Assembly (NCBI GenBank): GCA_016710165.1
Contig: JADJLJ010000004.1
Location: forward strand, 1-64,000
DNA from: Chitinophagaceae bacterium
GTDB taxonomy: Bacteria; Bacteroidota; Bacteroidia; Chitinophagales; Chitinophagaceae
Length of the DNA stretch: 64,000 nucleotides
Direction: 5' to 3'
Shown: positions 28,812 through 36,851 of the stretch, one piece after another
How positions within the stretch are numbered: position 1 is the stretch's first letter
How the letters are laid out: each line of letters starts with the position of its first letter
Translations under genes and position numbers: made by a program
The notes under the pieces: model-generated
Databases searched by the model: none
What the model saw: the letters and a program-made list of their open reading frames with translations, nothing else
Told to the model about the DNA's origin: nothing

Positions 28812-29375
28812 TTATAGGTTTTTCAAATGCCTGAGGTCCTTCTCCGGGTGCTTGCCCTCATACTCAGCAAAAAAAGCCACGATCTTTTTAAAATCGGCTT
28901 CTTCGTCATTGCCGGTAAAAAAGGCTTCACCAACCACAACCTGTTTGTTCTTAAAATCCAGTGCCACCGGTAATATGGGCACCTGTGCTTTTTTGGCGAT
29001 ATGATAAAAGCCGCTGCGTAAACCATTCACCCGCTTACGGGTGCCTTCGGGCGCCAGGGCCAGCAAAAAATCTTCATTGCCAGCAAAAAGTGCAGCAGCC
29101 TGGTCAACCACACCATGCTTGCTGAACCGGTCAACCGGTGTACCGCCCAGTTTTCGCAGCACCCAGCCCAGCGGACCTTTAAACAGTTCCTGCTTCCCTA
29201 AGAATTTTGCATGAGGTATATTGAGTTCCCTGCGGGCGGCAAAGCCAACCATCACGTCTTCCTTGCTGGTATGCGGCGCCACCGCTATCACCATTTTTTT
29301 AAGATGATGGGGAAAACTGCCGGTGATCTTCCAGCCGGATAATTTCCAGTATAGTTTCAGGATCAGGCGAACCAT
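28812..29375 (-). CDS. PlsC-type acyltransferase
   Basis: A 187-residue 1-acyl-glycerol-3-phosphate acyltransferase-like protein. The catalytic HxxxxD motif is present as HTSKED near residue 35, and the glycerophosphate-binding EGTR is in ALAPEGTRKRV. The product is shorter than classical PlsC (about 240), with only a weak N-terminal hydrophobic part, so it belongs to the short group that may acylate other lipids. Acceptor and donor cannot be read from the sequence. It is monocistronic, with a MITE-like element just upstream. Confidence 0.85.
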   Translation of the reverse strand: MVRLILKLYWKLSGWKITGSFPHHLKKMVIAVAPHTSKEDVMVGFAARRELNIPHAKFLGKQELFKGPLGWVLRKLGGTPVDRFSKHGVVDQAAALFAGNEDFLLALAPEGTRKRVNGLRSGFYHIAKKAQVPILPVALDFKNKQVVVGEAFFTGNDEEADFKKIVAFFAEYEGKHPEKDLRHLKNL

Positions 29376-29425
29376 AAGGTAAGGTAAATAAAAAACCTAT
29401 AAGGTTTGCTGCGCCGCCGCTGGCA

Positions 29426-29576
29426 GGTAGTGTTTTGTTTTGAATATTTTGTGACCTGTCATGCTGAGGAACGAAGCATCTCAGGTTAAGCAAACGATCC
29501 TGATTAGGAGATCCTTCGTACCCTGCCTACCGGCAGGCAGGCTCAGGATGACAATCATTCAAAACAGGACACTACC
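29426..29576 (+). mobile_element. MITE-like element, copy 1
   Basis: 151 bases bounded by GGTAGTGT...ACACTACC, with GGTAGTGTCCTGTTTTG on the right arm read inwards and a diverged GGTAGTGTTTTGTTTTG on the left. The interior is itself a large inverted repeat (CATGCTGAGGAACGAAGCAT). Copy 2 lies at 54504-54633 in the opposite orientation. Here the inverted repeat extends outwards (GCTGGCA/TGCCAGC) and no target duplication is visible. There is no coding capacity. The rest of 29376-29775 shows no gene. Confidence 0.75.
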
Positions 29577-29775
29577 TGCCAGCCTTAAAGGGTTTAAAAA
29601 ATTGAAATTCCGTCTTTCTTCTTTAAATTTAAACATTGCAGGAACGGTTGCTTTAAAACTGCGGCTGACATCAATCATTTCAGCGGCTGAAAATGATCAG
29701 CAGACCTGTTCCCTGAACAGCGCAATTTGTATGACGTTATTTTCCCTAAACCTATTTTTCACTTATTCATAAAAT

Positions 29776-31440
29776 ATGAAATCAGATTACGAGATCGCCC
29801 AGGAAACACCGCTCCGGCCAATCACATCCATTGCCACCGATATGGGCCTGCCCGCAGATATGCTGATCCCGTTCGGGTATCACAAAGCCAAAATAAATAT
29901 CAAAGAATTTGATGAAAAAAAGATCGCTTCATCAAAACTCATACTCGTAACGGCCATCACACCCACCAAGGCCGGTATCGGTAAAACAACCACTTCCATC
30001 GGGCTGGCAGACGGCTTAAAGAAGCTGAAGAAAAATGTGGTGCTGGCATTGCGGGAACCATCGCTCGGCCCCTGCTTTGGTATGAAGGGCGGCGCTGCCG
30101 GCGGCGGCTACTCACAGGTGATACCCATGGAAGAGATCAACCTGCATTTCAACGGCGACTTTCATGCCATCACGGCCGCCAACAATACCCTGGCCGCCCT
30201 GCTCGATAACTATCGTTTTTATAACCGCGGCAAACCCGAAGGCATCAAGACCGTTCTGTTCAAACGCTGCCTGGATGTGAATGACCGGGTGCTGCGTAAG
30301 ATCGTGACAGCATTGGACACGCCCAATAACGGCATCCCTTCCGAAACCGGGTTTGTGATCACCCCGGCGAGTGAGATCATGGCGGTGCTTTGTCTTTCGG
30401 AAGGACTGGCGGAACTGCGCCAGAAAATTGATGAGATGCTGCTGGGCTTCACCTTTGCCGGAAATGGCTTCACCACCAAAGACCTGGGCGTTACCGGCGC
30501 CATCACAGCGCTGCTGAAAGATGCCATACAGCCCAACCTGGTGCAAACACTGGAAGGTACACCGGCCATGATACACGGCGGGCCATTTGCCAATATCGCA
30601 CATGGCTGCAATTCATTGATGGCAACCAAAACAGCCTTGCAGTTTGGCGATTATGTTGTTACCGAAGCCGGCTTTGCCACAGACCTGGGTGCCGAGAAAT
30701 TCTTTAACATCAAATGCCGCAAGGCGGGATTGCAGCCGGCCATGAGTGTATTGGTAGCCACATCGCAGGCATTGAAACTGAGCGGCGGCGCCAACGAAAA
30801 AACAATGATGCTGCCCGACAGGGAAACACTCACCAAAGGATTACGCAACCTGGAAAAGCATATTGCTATTTTAAAATCATTCAAACAACGGGTACTGGTA
30901 TCACTCAACCGTTACCATTTTGATACCGACGAAGAGATCGCTTACCTGCGTAGCTGGTGTGCGGAAAAAGAAGTAGCGTTTGCCGTCAATGAATCCTTCC
31001 GCCTGGGTGGCGAAGGTGCATTGGAAATGGCGCAGGCGGTGGTGGATATCTGTGAAACGCCCCCGGTACCGCTTCAGCATACCTATGATACAGAAGATGA
31101 TATTGAAACAAAGATCCGTAAGATAGTAACCACCATTTATGGAGGAAAGGATGTGGTGCTGTATAAAAAAGCGCAGGAAACATTAAAGAAGATAAAAGCG
31201 CTGGGACTGGAACACCTGCCCGTGTGTATGGCAAAAACACAATACAGTTTTACACACAACCCCGCCATCAGCGGACTGGATGGTGATTTTAAGATCGATG
31301 TGGACGACCTGGTGATCAGCAAGGGAGCCGGGTTCATTGTAGCCGTATGCGGAGAAATGGTCCGTATGCCCGGTCTGCCCAAAGTACCACAGGCGAATTT
31401 TATTGACGTGGTGGATGGAAGGATCACAGGCGTGAGTTAA
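29776..31440 (+). CDS. fhs: Formate--tetrahydrofolate ligase
   Basis: A 554-residue enzyme making 10-formyl-tetrahydrofolate from formate, THF and ATP. The P-loop is in TPTKAGIGKTTTSIGLADGL. Other family signatures are REPSLGPCFGMKGGAAGGG, FHAITAANNTLAAL, GGPFANIAHGCNS and VVTEAGFATDLGAEKF. The C-terminal MVRMPGLPKVPQAN is typical. Length agrees with the bacterial enzyme. It stands alone, and supplies one-carbon units for purines and initiator tRNA. Confidence 0.97.
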   Translation: MKSDYEIAQETPLRPITSIATDMGLPADMLIPFGYHKAKINIKEFDEKKIASSKLILVTAITPTKAGIGKTTTSIGLADGLKKLKKNVVLALREPSLGPCFGMKGGAAGGGYSQVIPMEEINLHFNGDFHAITAANNTLAALLDNYRFYNRGKPEGIKTVLFKRCLDVNDRVLRKIVTALDTPNNGIPSETGFVITPASEIMAVLCLSEGLAELRQKIDEMLLGFTFAGNGFTTKDLGVTGAITALLKDAIQPNLVQTLEGTPAMIHGGPFANIAHGCNSLMATKTALQFGDYVVTEAGFATDLGAEKFFNIKCRKAGLQPAMSVLVATSQALKLSGGANEKTMMLPDRETLTKGLRNLEKHIAILKSFKQRVLVSLNRYHFDTDEEIAYLRSWCAEKEVAFAVNESFRLGGEGALEMAQAVVDICETPPVPLQHTYDTEDDIETKIRKIVTTIYGGKDVVLYKKAQETLKKIKALGLEHLPVCMAKTQYSFTHNPAISGLDGDFKIDVDDLVISKGAGFIVAVCGEMVRMPGLPKVPQANFIDVVDGRITGVS

Positions 31441-31446
31441 GGGAGA

Positions 31447-31601
31447 TCACTCCTTTAATTTCTTAGTCAGGTTGTCAAACGGTTTAAAAGGCACTTTGCT
31501 TAAAAACGATTTCGACATCCAGCCGGGGATATTGCCCCCGGAATCCGTTCCGGTTCATAATAAATGCTTGTGGTTTACTATATAGGCATGGTAACCTTCC
31601 A
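31447..31601 (-). pseudogene. Decayed C-terminal fragment of a START-domain gene
   Basis: Reading leftwards, the last ~30 codons encode GNIPGWMSKSFLSK, then VPFKPFDNLTKKLKE and a stop at 31447-31449. They align with the end of the intact START protein at 34164-34766 (GSIPAWMANSFVSK, then GPFETFSNLAKKLKE). Upstream, SIYYE aligns with SIYYE of the intact copy, but the frame shifts between the two parts and two stops (TAG, TAA) interrupt it just before. Nothing more of the gene is recognisable, so this is a truncated duplicate. Confidence 0.8.
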
Positions 31602-31626
31602 ACGGGTACGGTGAGGCACCCGTTTT

Positions 31627-32394
31627 TTATTTCTTTGGAGGCATTGGTATCAATACACTCGTTCTTTTTTTATAATCCTCAAAAGCAGGATTGCCTTTGT
31701 ATTTCCTTTCCAGCATAGGAATACCTGAAATAAAGACCAGCAACCCGGTAATCGAAAGCGGGCCTATGATAAACCAGAAAGCATCTGGGTATGGAATGGT
31801 AATGAAAAAAATGCCCCACCACATCAGGATCTCCCCAAAGTAATTCGGATGCCTGCTGTATTTCCACAAACCGGTTTGCATGATTGAGCCGGGCATTTTT
31901 CTGTTTTTAATAAAAACAGCCAGTTGCCAATCGGCCACAGCCTGAAAATAAAAACCAGTCAGCCAGCAAAAAAAGCCAATCCAGGTAAATCCATTCCAGG
32001 TATAAGGCGTTTCAACAGCAGCGTGTATTACCGGGGAAAGAACGATAAGGAGAAATAATCCCTGCAATAAAAAAATCTGTAAGTAACTGCGCCAATAAAA
32101 TGACTTTCCCCATTCATCCCGCCAGGCCTTGTATCGAAAGTCTTCTGTTTTGTTTTTATTGCGGGTATATATGTGTATGCTTAATCGTAAACCCCATGCA
32201 GTAACCAGGGCATATAAAAGTAAATTAACCGAAGGGGCCGGATAACTTAATAAAAGATAAATACACAGTATAATATACCCCATGCCCCAGGCAATATCAG
32301 CAATATCATTTCTTTTTTTTATTACGGCAGCTATAAACCAACAGGTAGCATAAATGAAAATGATGAGGAAGCAATGTATGAAAACGGTAAACAT
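31627..32394 (-). CDS. DUF1295 membrane protein, steroid 5-alpha-reductase-like
   Basis: A 255-residue membrane protein with about seven hydrophobic segments. The C-terminal motif GLWKYSRHPNYFGEILMWWGIF is the hallmark of the DUF1295/ICMT-like fold that binds NADPH or a methyl donor. The tail has MLERKYKGNPAFEDYKKRTS, also typical. Members are annotated as steroid dehydrogenase-like, but bacterial substrates are mostly unknown. It directly abuts the DUF2177 gene, whose stop precedes this start with no gap, so the two form one unit. Confidence 0.88.
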   Translation of the reverse strand: MFTVFIHCFLIIFIYATCWFIAAVIKKRNDIADIAWGMGYIILCIYLLLSYPAPSVNLLLYALVTAWGLRLSIHIYTRNKNKTEDFRYKAWRDEWGKSFYWRSYLQIFLLQGLFLLIVLSPVIHAAVETPYTWNGFTWIGFFCWLTGFYFQAVADWQLAVFIKNRKMPGSIMQTGLWKYSRHPNYFGEILMWWGIFFITIPYPDAFWFIIGPLSITGLLVFISGIPMLERKYKGNPAFEDYKKRTSVLIPMPPKK

Positions 32395-32802
32395 TTATGC
32401 CACCCATTTTACAATATAATAACCGGCTGTGCTTACAATGCCAGTAAGCACCGAACCCCAGATGATATCAATAAAAACAATGGGTAACGGCCAGTCTTTT
32501 AAAGTGGCTAAGTTGGTAAGATCGTACGTGGCGTAGGTAAAAAAACCAAACAGCGCCCCTGCAATAATTGCTTTTGCCAACGAATTTTTTTCAACAGCTG
32601 GCAAAATGGCAAAATAAAAAATGCCGATAATGAACAGGAGGTAAAAAATAATGGCAGCGGGCCAGTTTACTTTATCACTTAAAAAACTACCCAGGTATTT
32701 TTTGTATAGATCTTTTGCAATAAAACCCAGCCAGGTCATATCTACAGCAAAAAATACTATAGTGGTGAGCAGGTAACTGATAATGAGTTTAGAAAACGAC
32801 AT
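32395..32802 (-). CDS. DUF2177 membrane protein
   Basis: A 135-residue protein with four predicted membrane segments. DMTWLGFIAKDLYKKYLG, then GALFGFFTYATYDLTNLATLKDWP and the IDIIWGSVLTGIVS region, are characteristic of DUF2177. It is the first gene of a pair with the DUF1295 protein. In other bacteria DUF2177, DUF1295 and cyclopropane-fatty-acid synthase genes often cluster, suggesting membrane-lipid modification. No synthase is present here. Function is unproven. Confidence 0.88.
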   Translation of the reverse strand: MSFSKLIISYLLTTIVFFAVDMTWLGFIAKDLYKKYLGSFLSDKVNWPAAIIFYLLFIIGIFYFAILPAVEKNSLAKAIIAGALFGFFTYATYDLTNLATLKDWPLPIVFIDIIWGSVLTGIVSTAGYYIVKWVA

Positions 32803-32873
32803 GGTATAAAGTTAAACCAATTACACTATTAAATGTTTTACGGGCCCGGTAAAAAAATGAAATATATTTGGGT

Positions 32874-34040
32874 ATGAAAAATTTAAAACAATACTTTTTG
32901 CTAAGAGAAGATATTACCTATCTTAATTTTGGCTCCTTTGGAGCCTGCTTAAAACCGGTATTTGAAAAATACCAGCAGTTTCAGCTGGAACTGGAACAGG
33001 AACCCGTACAATTCATTACCGTGAACGGCCTGAAGTATCTTGAAACAGCAAGGGAAGCATTGGCGGATTATGTGCATTGCCATAAAGATGACCTGGTGTA
33101 TGTAACCAATCCATCCTATGCAGTGAATGCAGTAGCCAAAAGTTTTAACCTGCAGCCCGGCGATGAAATACTAACTACTGATCTTGAATACGGCGCCTGC
33201 GACAAGACCTGGGAATATTATTGCAAAAAAGCCGGTGCCAGGTATGTAAAGCAACACATCACATTACCGGTTCAATCGAAAGAACAGTTTGTAGCAGAAT
33301 TTTTTAAAGGGCTCAGTCCTAAAACGAAACTGGTTTTTCTCAGTCATATCACCAGCAGCACCGGCCTGCGCCTGCCGGCGGAGGAAATATGTGCGCTGGC
33401 AAAAGAAAAAGGCATTATGACCTTTGTGGATGGCGCCCATGCACCGGGGCAGATACCCCTGGACCTGCAGAATACTCCTTTTGATATGTATACCGGCGCC
33501 TGCCATAAATGGATGATGACGCCCAAGGGAAGTACATTCCTGTATGTAAAAAAAGAATACCAGCACCTGGTTGATCCGCTGGTGGTAAGTTGGGGTTATA
33601 ATGCCCTGTTCCCATCCTCATCCAGCTTCCTCGATTATCACCAGATGAACGGCACCCGGGACTACTCGGCTTTTTTAACCATACCCACGGCCATCGGGTT
33701 CATGAAAGAGCATAACTGGACAGAAGTGGCCGCAGCATGCAGGAAATTGGTAAGAGACAACGCCCCTGCTTTTTGTGAACTGCTGGATACCACAGCCCTT
33801 GCGCCACTCCATGATGATTTTATGCTGCAGCTCTGCAGCGCCGAAATAAGAACAAGTGAACCCGAAAAACTGCACCGGCATTTTTTTGATCAGTATAAGA
33901 TCGAGATACCGGTAATGCGCCACGGCGATAAAGTGTACCTGCGCTATTCCATCAATGCCTTCAACAGCCAGCAGGACCTGGATACATTGTTTGATGCGAT
34001 AAAGGAGATAAAGAGAAAGACGGATCTGATCGGGAAATAA
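32874..34040 (+). CDS. Class V aminotransferase, isopenicillin-N-epimerase-like
   Basis: A 388-residue PLP enzyme. The cofactor Asp is in FVDGAHAPGQIPLDL and the Schiff-base Lys in GACHKWMMTPKGS; VYVTNPSYAVNAVAKS and TTDLEYGACDKTWEYY belong to the same fold. Members include CefD-like epimerases and cysteine desulfurase-like enzymes, and the substrate cannot be named. The ATG at 32874 is chosen over a TTG two codons upstream. A TATATTTG box at 32863-32870 lies only 3 bases before the ATG, so transcription could start almost at the start codon, if it is a real promoter. Confidence 0.88.
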   Translation: MKNLKQYFLLREDITYLNFGSFGACLKPVFEKYQQFQLELEQEPVQFITVNGLKYLETAREALADYVHCHKDDLVYVTNPSYAVNAVAKSFNLQPGDEILTTDLEYGACDKTWEYYCKKAGARYVKQHITLPVQSKEQFVAEFFKGLSPKTKLVFLSHITSSTGLRLPAEEICALAKEKGIMTFVDGAHAPGQIPLDLQNTPFDMYTGACHKWMMTPKGSTFLYVKKEYQHLVDPLVVSWGYNALFPSSSSFLDYHQMNGTRDYSAFLTIPTAIGFMKEHNWTEVAAACRKLVRDNAPAFCELLDTTALAPLHDDFMLQLCSAEIRTSEPEKLHRHFFDQYKIEIPVMRHGDKVYLRYSINAFNSQQDLDTLFDAIKEIKRKTDLIGK

Positions 34041-34156
34041 ATACAGGATACAAGATACCAGGTTCAGGATAGATTCCGGTTATGTAAAAGTTATTTAAGT
34101 TTTCAAGCTGCATCCCGGATCTTGTATCCTGGATCCGGGATCTCGTATCCTGCATT
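34041..34156. repeat. GGATAC-family palindromic repeat, copy 1
   Basis: Left arm ATACAGGATACAAGATACCA; right arm has CATCCCGGATCTTGTATCCT and GGATCTCGTATCCTGCAT, in inverted orientation. It sits between two convergent genes and may act as a bidirectional transcript end. Copies also occur at 36032-36100 and inside mnmH at 50199-50273. Confidence 0.7.
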
Positions 34157-34163
34157 TCGTTCT

Positions 34164-34766
34164 CTACTCCTTCAACTTCTTCGCCAGGTTACTGAAGGTT
34201 TCAAAAGGCCCCTTGCTCACAAAGGAGTTTGCCATCCATGCCGGAATGCTGCCCGCAGGATCCAGTTCCACTTCATAATAAATGCTCAGGGTCCTGGGGG
34301 TGGGCATGCTCACCTTCCACCAGGCATTGTACTTTGTAACCCTCACCAGTCCTGATTTTTTAGCGATACGCTTCGGCATGCTGGTGCCGGTGATGGTCAT
34401 GAATTTCGGAAGGCTGTCGGTATTGATCTGCATATGGATCACCACATCCCGGTTCGACATGGGCCAGGGAAGGAGCGTTTCGGTATGATAAATATAATCA
34501 TGCGGTGAACTTACCTGTACCAGGCTGTTGGCCTTTGAATGGTAGATCCATTTACTGAACTGCGGCACATCCGAAAGAATGGCGATCAGTTTTGAATAGG
34601 TGCCGGTAAGAACGGCTTCCACCTTTACGGCTTTGTAATCGGCGTTGGGCACATCCGACGAATACACTTTGATACCATTCTCGTTCTTTTCCAGCTTCCA
34701 TTTGCGCTGGCTGTGACTTATACCCGGAAGGAGAATGATGAACAGAAGAAAGATGATCTTTACCAT
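34164..34766 (-). CDS. START-domain exported protein
   Basis: A 200-residue protein with a signal peptide (MVKIIFLLFIILLPGISHSQ) and a START-type lipid-binding domain. Features are WKLEKNENGIKVYSSDV, VEAVLTGTYSKLIAILSDVP, the conserved WPMSNRDVVIHMQI, and the C-terminal amphipathic helix IPAWMANSFVSKGPFETFSNL. START proteins hold a hydrophobic ligand in a helix-grip cavity. The ligand is unknown, and location is likely periplasmic. A decayed relative lies 2.7 kb away at 31447-31601. Confidence 0.88.
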   Translation of the reverse strand: MVKIIFLLFIILLPGISHSQRKWKLEKNENGIKVYSSDVPNADYKAVKVEAVLTGTYSKLIAILSDVPQFSKWIYHSKANSLVQVSSPHDYIYHTETLLPWPMSNRDVVIHMQINTDSLPKFMTITGTSMPKRIAKKSGLVRVTKYNAWWKVSMPTPRTLSIYYEVELDPAGSIPAWMANSFVSKGPFETFSNLAKKLKE

Positions 34767-34845
34767 ATGGGTACCTGGGTGGTTGATGTAAAATTACGGC
34801 AGTCTTTACAATAACCGTATTTCCCGGTGAATAAGCCGGGAAAGC

Positions 34846-34876
34846 TTGCAAAAAATTCCGGGTATTTGTACCTTCC
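34846..34876 (+). promoter_or_regulatory. Candidate Bacteroidota-type promoter
   Basis: TTG at 34846-34848, 20 bases, then TACCTTCC at 34869-34876, which matches the -7 consensus TAnnTTTG except at its last two positions. It lies 16 bases before the 34892 start. Confidence 0.35.
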
Positions 34877-34891
34877 GGTAAAATAAGGATC

Positions 34892-35143
34892 ATGCTGCAA
34901 CGAACCGCCACCATTACCAGCCTTTGTATATTATTACTTGCATCCTGTGTAAGCTATAGTTCGGGTGAACATGATTATATGCGCCCGGTCTATGTCTATC
35001 CCGGCGTAGGGCTGGGAACCATCATTGCCGTGGTCATCTCCTGGAGCAGGAACAAGTCTGTCCTTTGGGCCATTGTGCATGGCTTTTTCGGGTGGCTATA
35101 TGTTATCTATGCCCTCATCGTGGGAACGAAAAAGGATCAGTAA
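34892..35143 (+). CDS. Small putative lipoprotein with two membrane segments
   Basis: An 83-residue protein. The N-terminus has a lipobox, ILLLASCVSY, so Cys about 19 may be lipidated. Two hydrophobic stretches follow (VGLGTIIAVVISWS and VLWAIVHGFFGWLYVIYALIVG). The second resembles the YqaE/Pmp3 pattern only loosely. It ends TKKDQ. Function unknown. Confidence 0.6.
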   Translation: MLQRTATITSLCILLLASCVSYSSGEHDYMRPVYVYPGVGLGTIIAVVISWSRNKSVLWAIVHGFFGWLYVIYALIVGTKKDQ

Positions 35144-35184
35144 CGGCAGTACGGGCGCCTGAACAGGTCAGATCTGTGCGGCGC

Positions 35185-35415
35185 TTATATTTTGCCCTGG
35201 AATTTATCCGTTACTTTATTGAAAAGGCCTTTGGCGCCTTCTTTCAGGTCTTCCAGTTTCTCTTTGGCCTTTCCTGCCAATTCACTTTCTTTTGCTTTTT
35301 CCAGCAATCCTTCCGTTTTCTCTTCCACTTTTTCCTTTACGTTTTCAAAAACGTCCCCGGCTTTTTTAAGCAGGGTTTCTTTGGTACCTTCCGGTGCTTT
35401 GATATCCTGGTTCAT
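35185..35415 (-). CDS. Small charged helical protein
   Basis: A 76-residue protein made of Lys/Glu-rich amphipathic helices with no cysteine: KKAGDVFENVKEKVEEKTEG, LLEKAKESELAGKAKEKLED, then GLFNKVTDKFQGKI. The composition is like CsbD, YtxH or LEA stress proteins, but no defining motif is present. The overlapping plus-strand frames are shadows of its Lys/Glu codons. Stress-related induction is a guess. Confidence 0.65.
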   Translation of the reverse strand: MNQDIKAPEGTKETLLKKAGDVFENVKEKVEEKTEGLLEKAKESELAGKAKEKLEDLKEGAKGLFNKVTDKFQGKI

Positions 35416-35588
35416 AAAATATATTTTTAAGTGAGTAATCTTGTAAGGTACAACGCCGGGAAGCCGGAAACTATGACAACCGTTCTGTTTTCGGGTGATA
35501 ATTGGTAGATGAAGAAATTCCTTTTAGTTTGAATAAGTATCTTTATTTTCAACAGGCCCCGGCAAGGGTATTGAAAAAGCATATAAAA

Positions 35589-35987
35589 ATGATCGAACAA
35601 ACAGAACTGCTGGTAAGCAAATGGGAGTATAACCCGCCGCTGAATACCCTTGAAGATACCCCAGACAAGCTGACCAGTTATATTACGCTGGATGTGATGA
35701 AACTAAGGGCCGCCAGCAAAAAAGGCATTGCCTGCCGCTTTACCTGCGAATTTGTTTTTGAAAAAAGAACGCTGCTGGAATACGTGGCCGCCAACACCTA
35801 TGTGATCGACTTGCCCGACCTCATCGACCGGAACGAACTGCAGACCATGATCCGGAATACCTACAGTTTATTCAAAGACAAATTTGACATACGAAAACTG
35901 GGAACGGCGTTGCAGGATAAAACACTGCTGCCTTTTGATGAATCCCGGTACGACCTGGAGCCGGTACTTGCATTGCTTAATCAGTAA
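35589..35987 (+). CDS. Hypothetical cytosolic protein
   Basis: A 132-residue protein from the ATG at 35589 (MIEQTELLVSKWEYNPPLN). The frame is open 29 codons further to a TTG at 35502, but TATCTTTA at 35538-35545 resembles a -7 box and would place the transcript start inside that stretch. The sequence has alternating strands and a conserved-looking AANTYVIDLPDLIDRNELQT and NTYSLFKDKFDIRKLG. I do not recognise the family; similarity to SecB-type folds is only a vague impression. It ends ALLNQ. Confidence 0.6.
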   Translation: MIEQTELLVSKWEYNPPLNTLEDTPDKLTSYITLDVMKLRAASKKGIACRFTCEFVFEKRTLLEYVAANTYVIDLPDLIDRNELQTMIRNTYSLFKDKFDIRKLGTALQDKTLLPFDESRYDLEPVLALLNQ

Positions 35988-36031
35988 ATATTTATTTTTT
36001 ACCACGAAGACACGGAGAGGGGCACAAGGTT

Positions 36032-36100
36032 CGGGATACAGGATGCGGGATACGAGATACAAGATACCGGATACAGGATGCCGGATACGGGATGCCAGGT
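36032..36100. repeat. GGATAC-family repeat, copy 2 (tandem form)
   Basis: Degenerate units of about 10 bases, GGGATACAGGATGC, GGGATACGAGATAC and GGATACAGGATGCC, follow each other. They share the GGATAC/GGATGC units of copies 1 and 3 without forming the same palindrome. Confidence 0.65.
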
Positions 36101-36106
36101 GCCTCG

Positions 36107-36139
36107 CCCCGGTTCCTGTCTTCACGGACCGGAACAATT
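36107..36139. repeat. CCCCGGTTCCTG repeat, short copy
   Basis: CCCCGGTTCCTGTCTTCACG and GACCGGAACAAT recur at 36189 and, with one change, at 37069. This copy lacks the downstream part shared by the other two. Confidence 0.7.
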
Positions 36140-36188
36140 GGTTTGACTGCTTTAATCTTTCCAGCGGCTCCGCCAATTCACTTATACG

Positions 36189-36265
36189 CCCCGGTTCCTG
36201 TCTTCACGGACCGGAACAATCCCATTAAACCCATCGCCTTGGTGCACTAACAAGGGAGGTTGATA
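36189..36265. repeat. Direct repeat left of the ORF6N gene
   Basis: It has the CCCCGGTTCCTG core followed by CCCATTAAACCCATCGC and a GGTGCA, GGTTGATA tail. The same order recurs at 37069-37147, so the ORF6N gene lies between two direct copies of about 77 bases. Confidence 0.7.
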
Positions 36266-36272
36266 CTGGTTG

Positions 36273-36851
36273 TTAGGTGCTGAACCCGATCTTTTCCCGG
36301 TCTTCCCATTTTCTTTGGGCGGCCTTATCATCAAGCAGGCTTTCTATTGCCTTGTAAATAGCTGCCAGTTGTGCATCGTGTTCACCTATCCGTTCATGAA
36401 GTTCGCTACGAAGTTCTTCCAGCTTTTCAGCCAGACCTTTGTGCTGCATTGCCATTTGCTTTAACGAAATGAATGCACGCACCACCGCAATACTCATTTT
36501 TATGGCTTTTCTGCTTTTCAACACATTGGCTAACATGGTAACCCCATGTTCGGTAAATGCATAAGGAAGGTACTTCGCTGTACGGTTCCTGGGTAAGTTT
36601 TCCATCATCACATTTTGTGATGATGGAAAGTTCTTCCACTCGTTTGCCGTAATTCTAAACATAAAGTCTTTCGGGAAGCGGCTTGCATTTCTTTTTACGG
36701 CCTGGTTCATCACTCTTGTTTCTACTCCATAAAGTGCAGCAAGGTCAAAGTCAAGCATTACCTTTTGTCCCCTGATCTCATATATCCTGTTCTGAATGCT
36801 TTGTATTACCTGCACGCTTTTTTGGGTTGAAAATAGCAGGCCAAACAACAA
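36273..36851 (-). CDS. ORF6N-domain protein
   Basis: Up to 192 residues. The ORF6N DNA-binding domain is clear: IYEIRGQKVMLDFDLAALYG, VETRVMNQAVKRNASRFP, and LPYAFTEHGVTMLANVL. A C-terminal coiled coil follows (LAEKLEELRSELHERIGEHD). The family is common on phages and mobile islands, and its role is unproven. No ATG precedes the domain: the frame opens with TTG TTG at 36851 and a GTG at 36815 is also possible. It is flanked by direct repeats and looks like accessory DNA. Confidence 0.82.
   Translation of the reverse strand: MLFGLLFSTQKSVQVIQSIQNRIYEIRGQKVMLDFDLAALYGVETRVMNQAVKRNASRFPKDFMFRITANEWKNFPSSQNVMMENLPRNRTAKYLPYAFTEHGVTMLANVLKSRKAIKMSIAVVRAFISLKQMAMQHKGLAEKLEELRSELHERIGEHDAQLAAIYKAIESLLDDKAAQRKWEDREKIGFST

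Noticed and set aside
35065..35430. 121-codon plus-strand frame rich in Phe
   Set aside because: It is the complement of the Lys/Glu-rich helical protein at 35185-35415, which has the more protein-like composition.
36032..36100. Possible CRISPR-like tandem array
   Set aside because: Units of about 10 bases follow each other without spacers of constant length, there are no cas genes, and the units belong to the GGATAC palindrome family.
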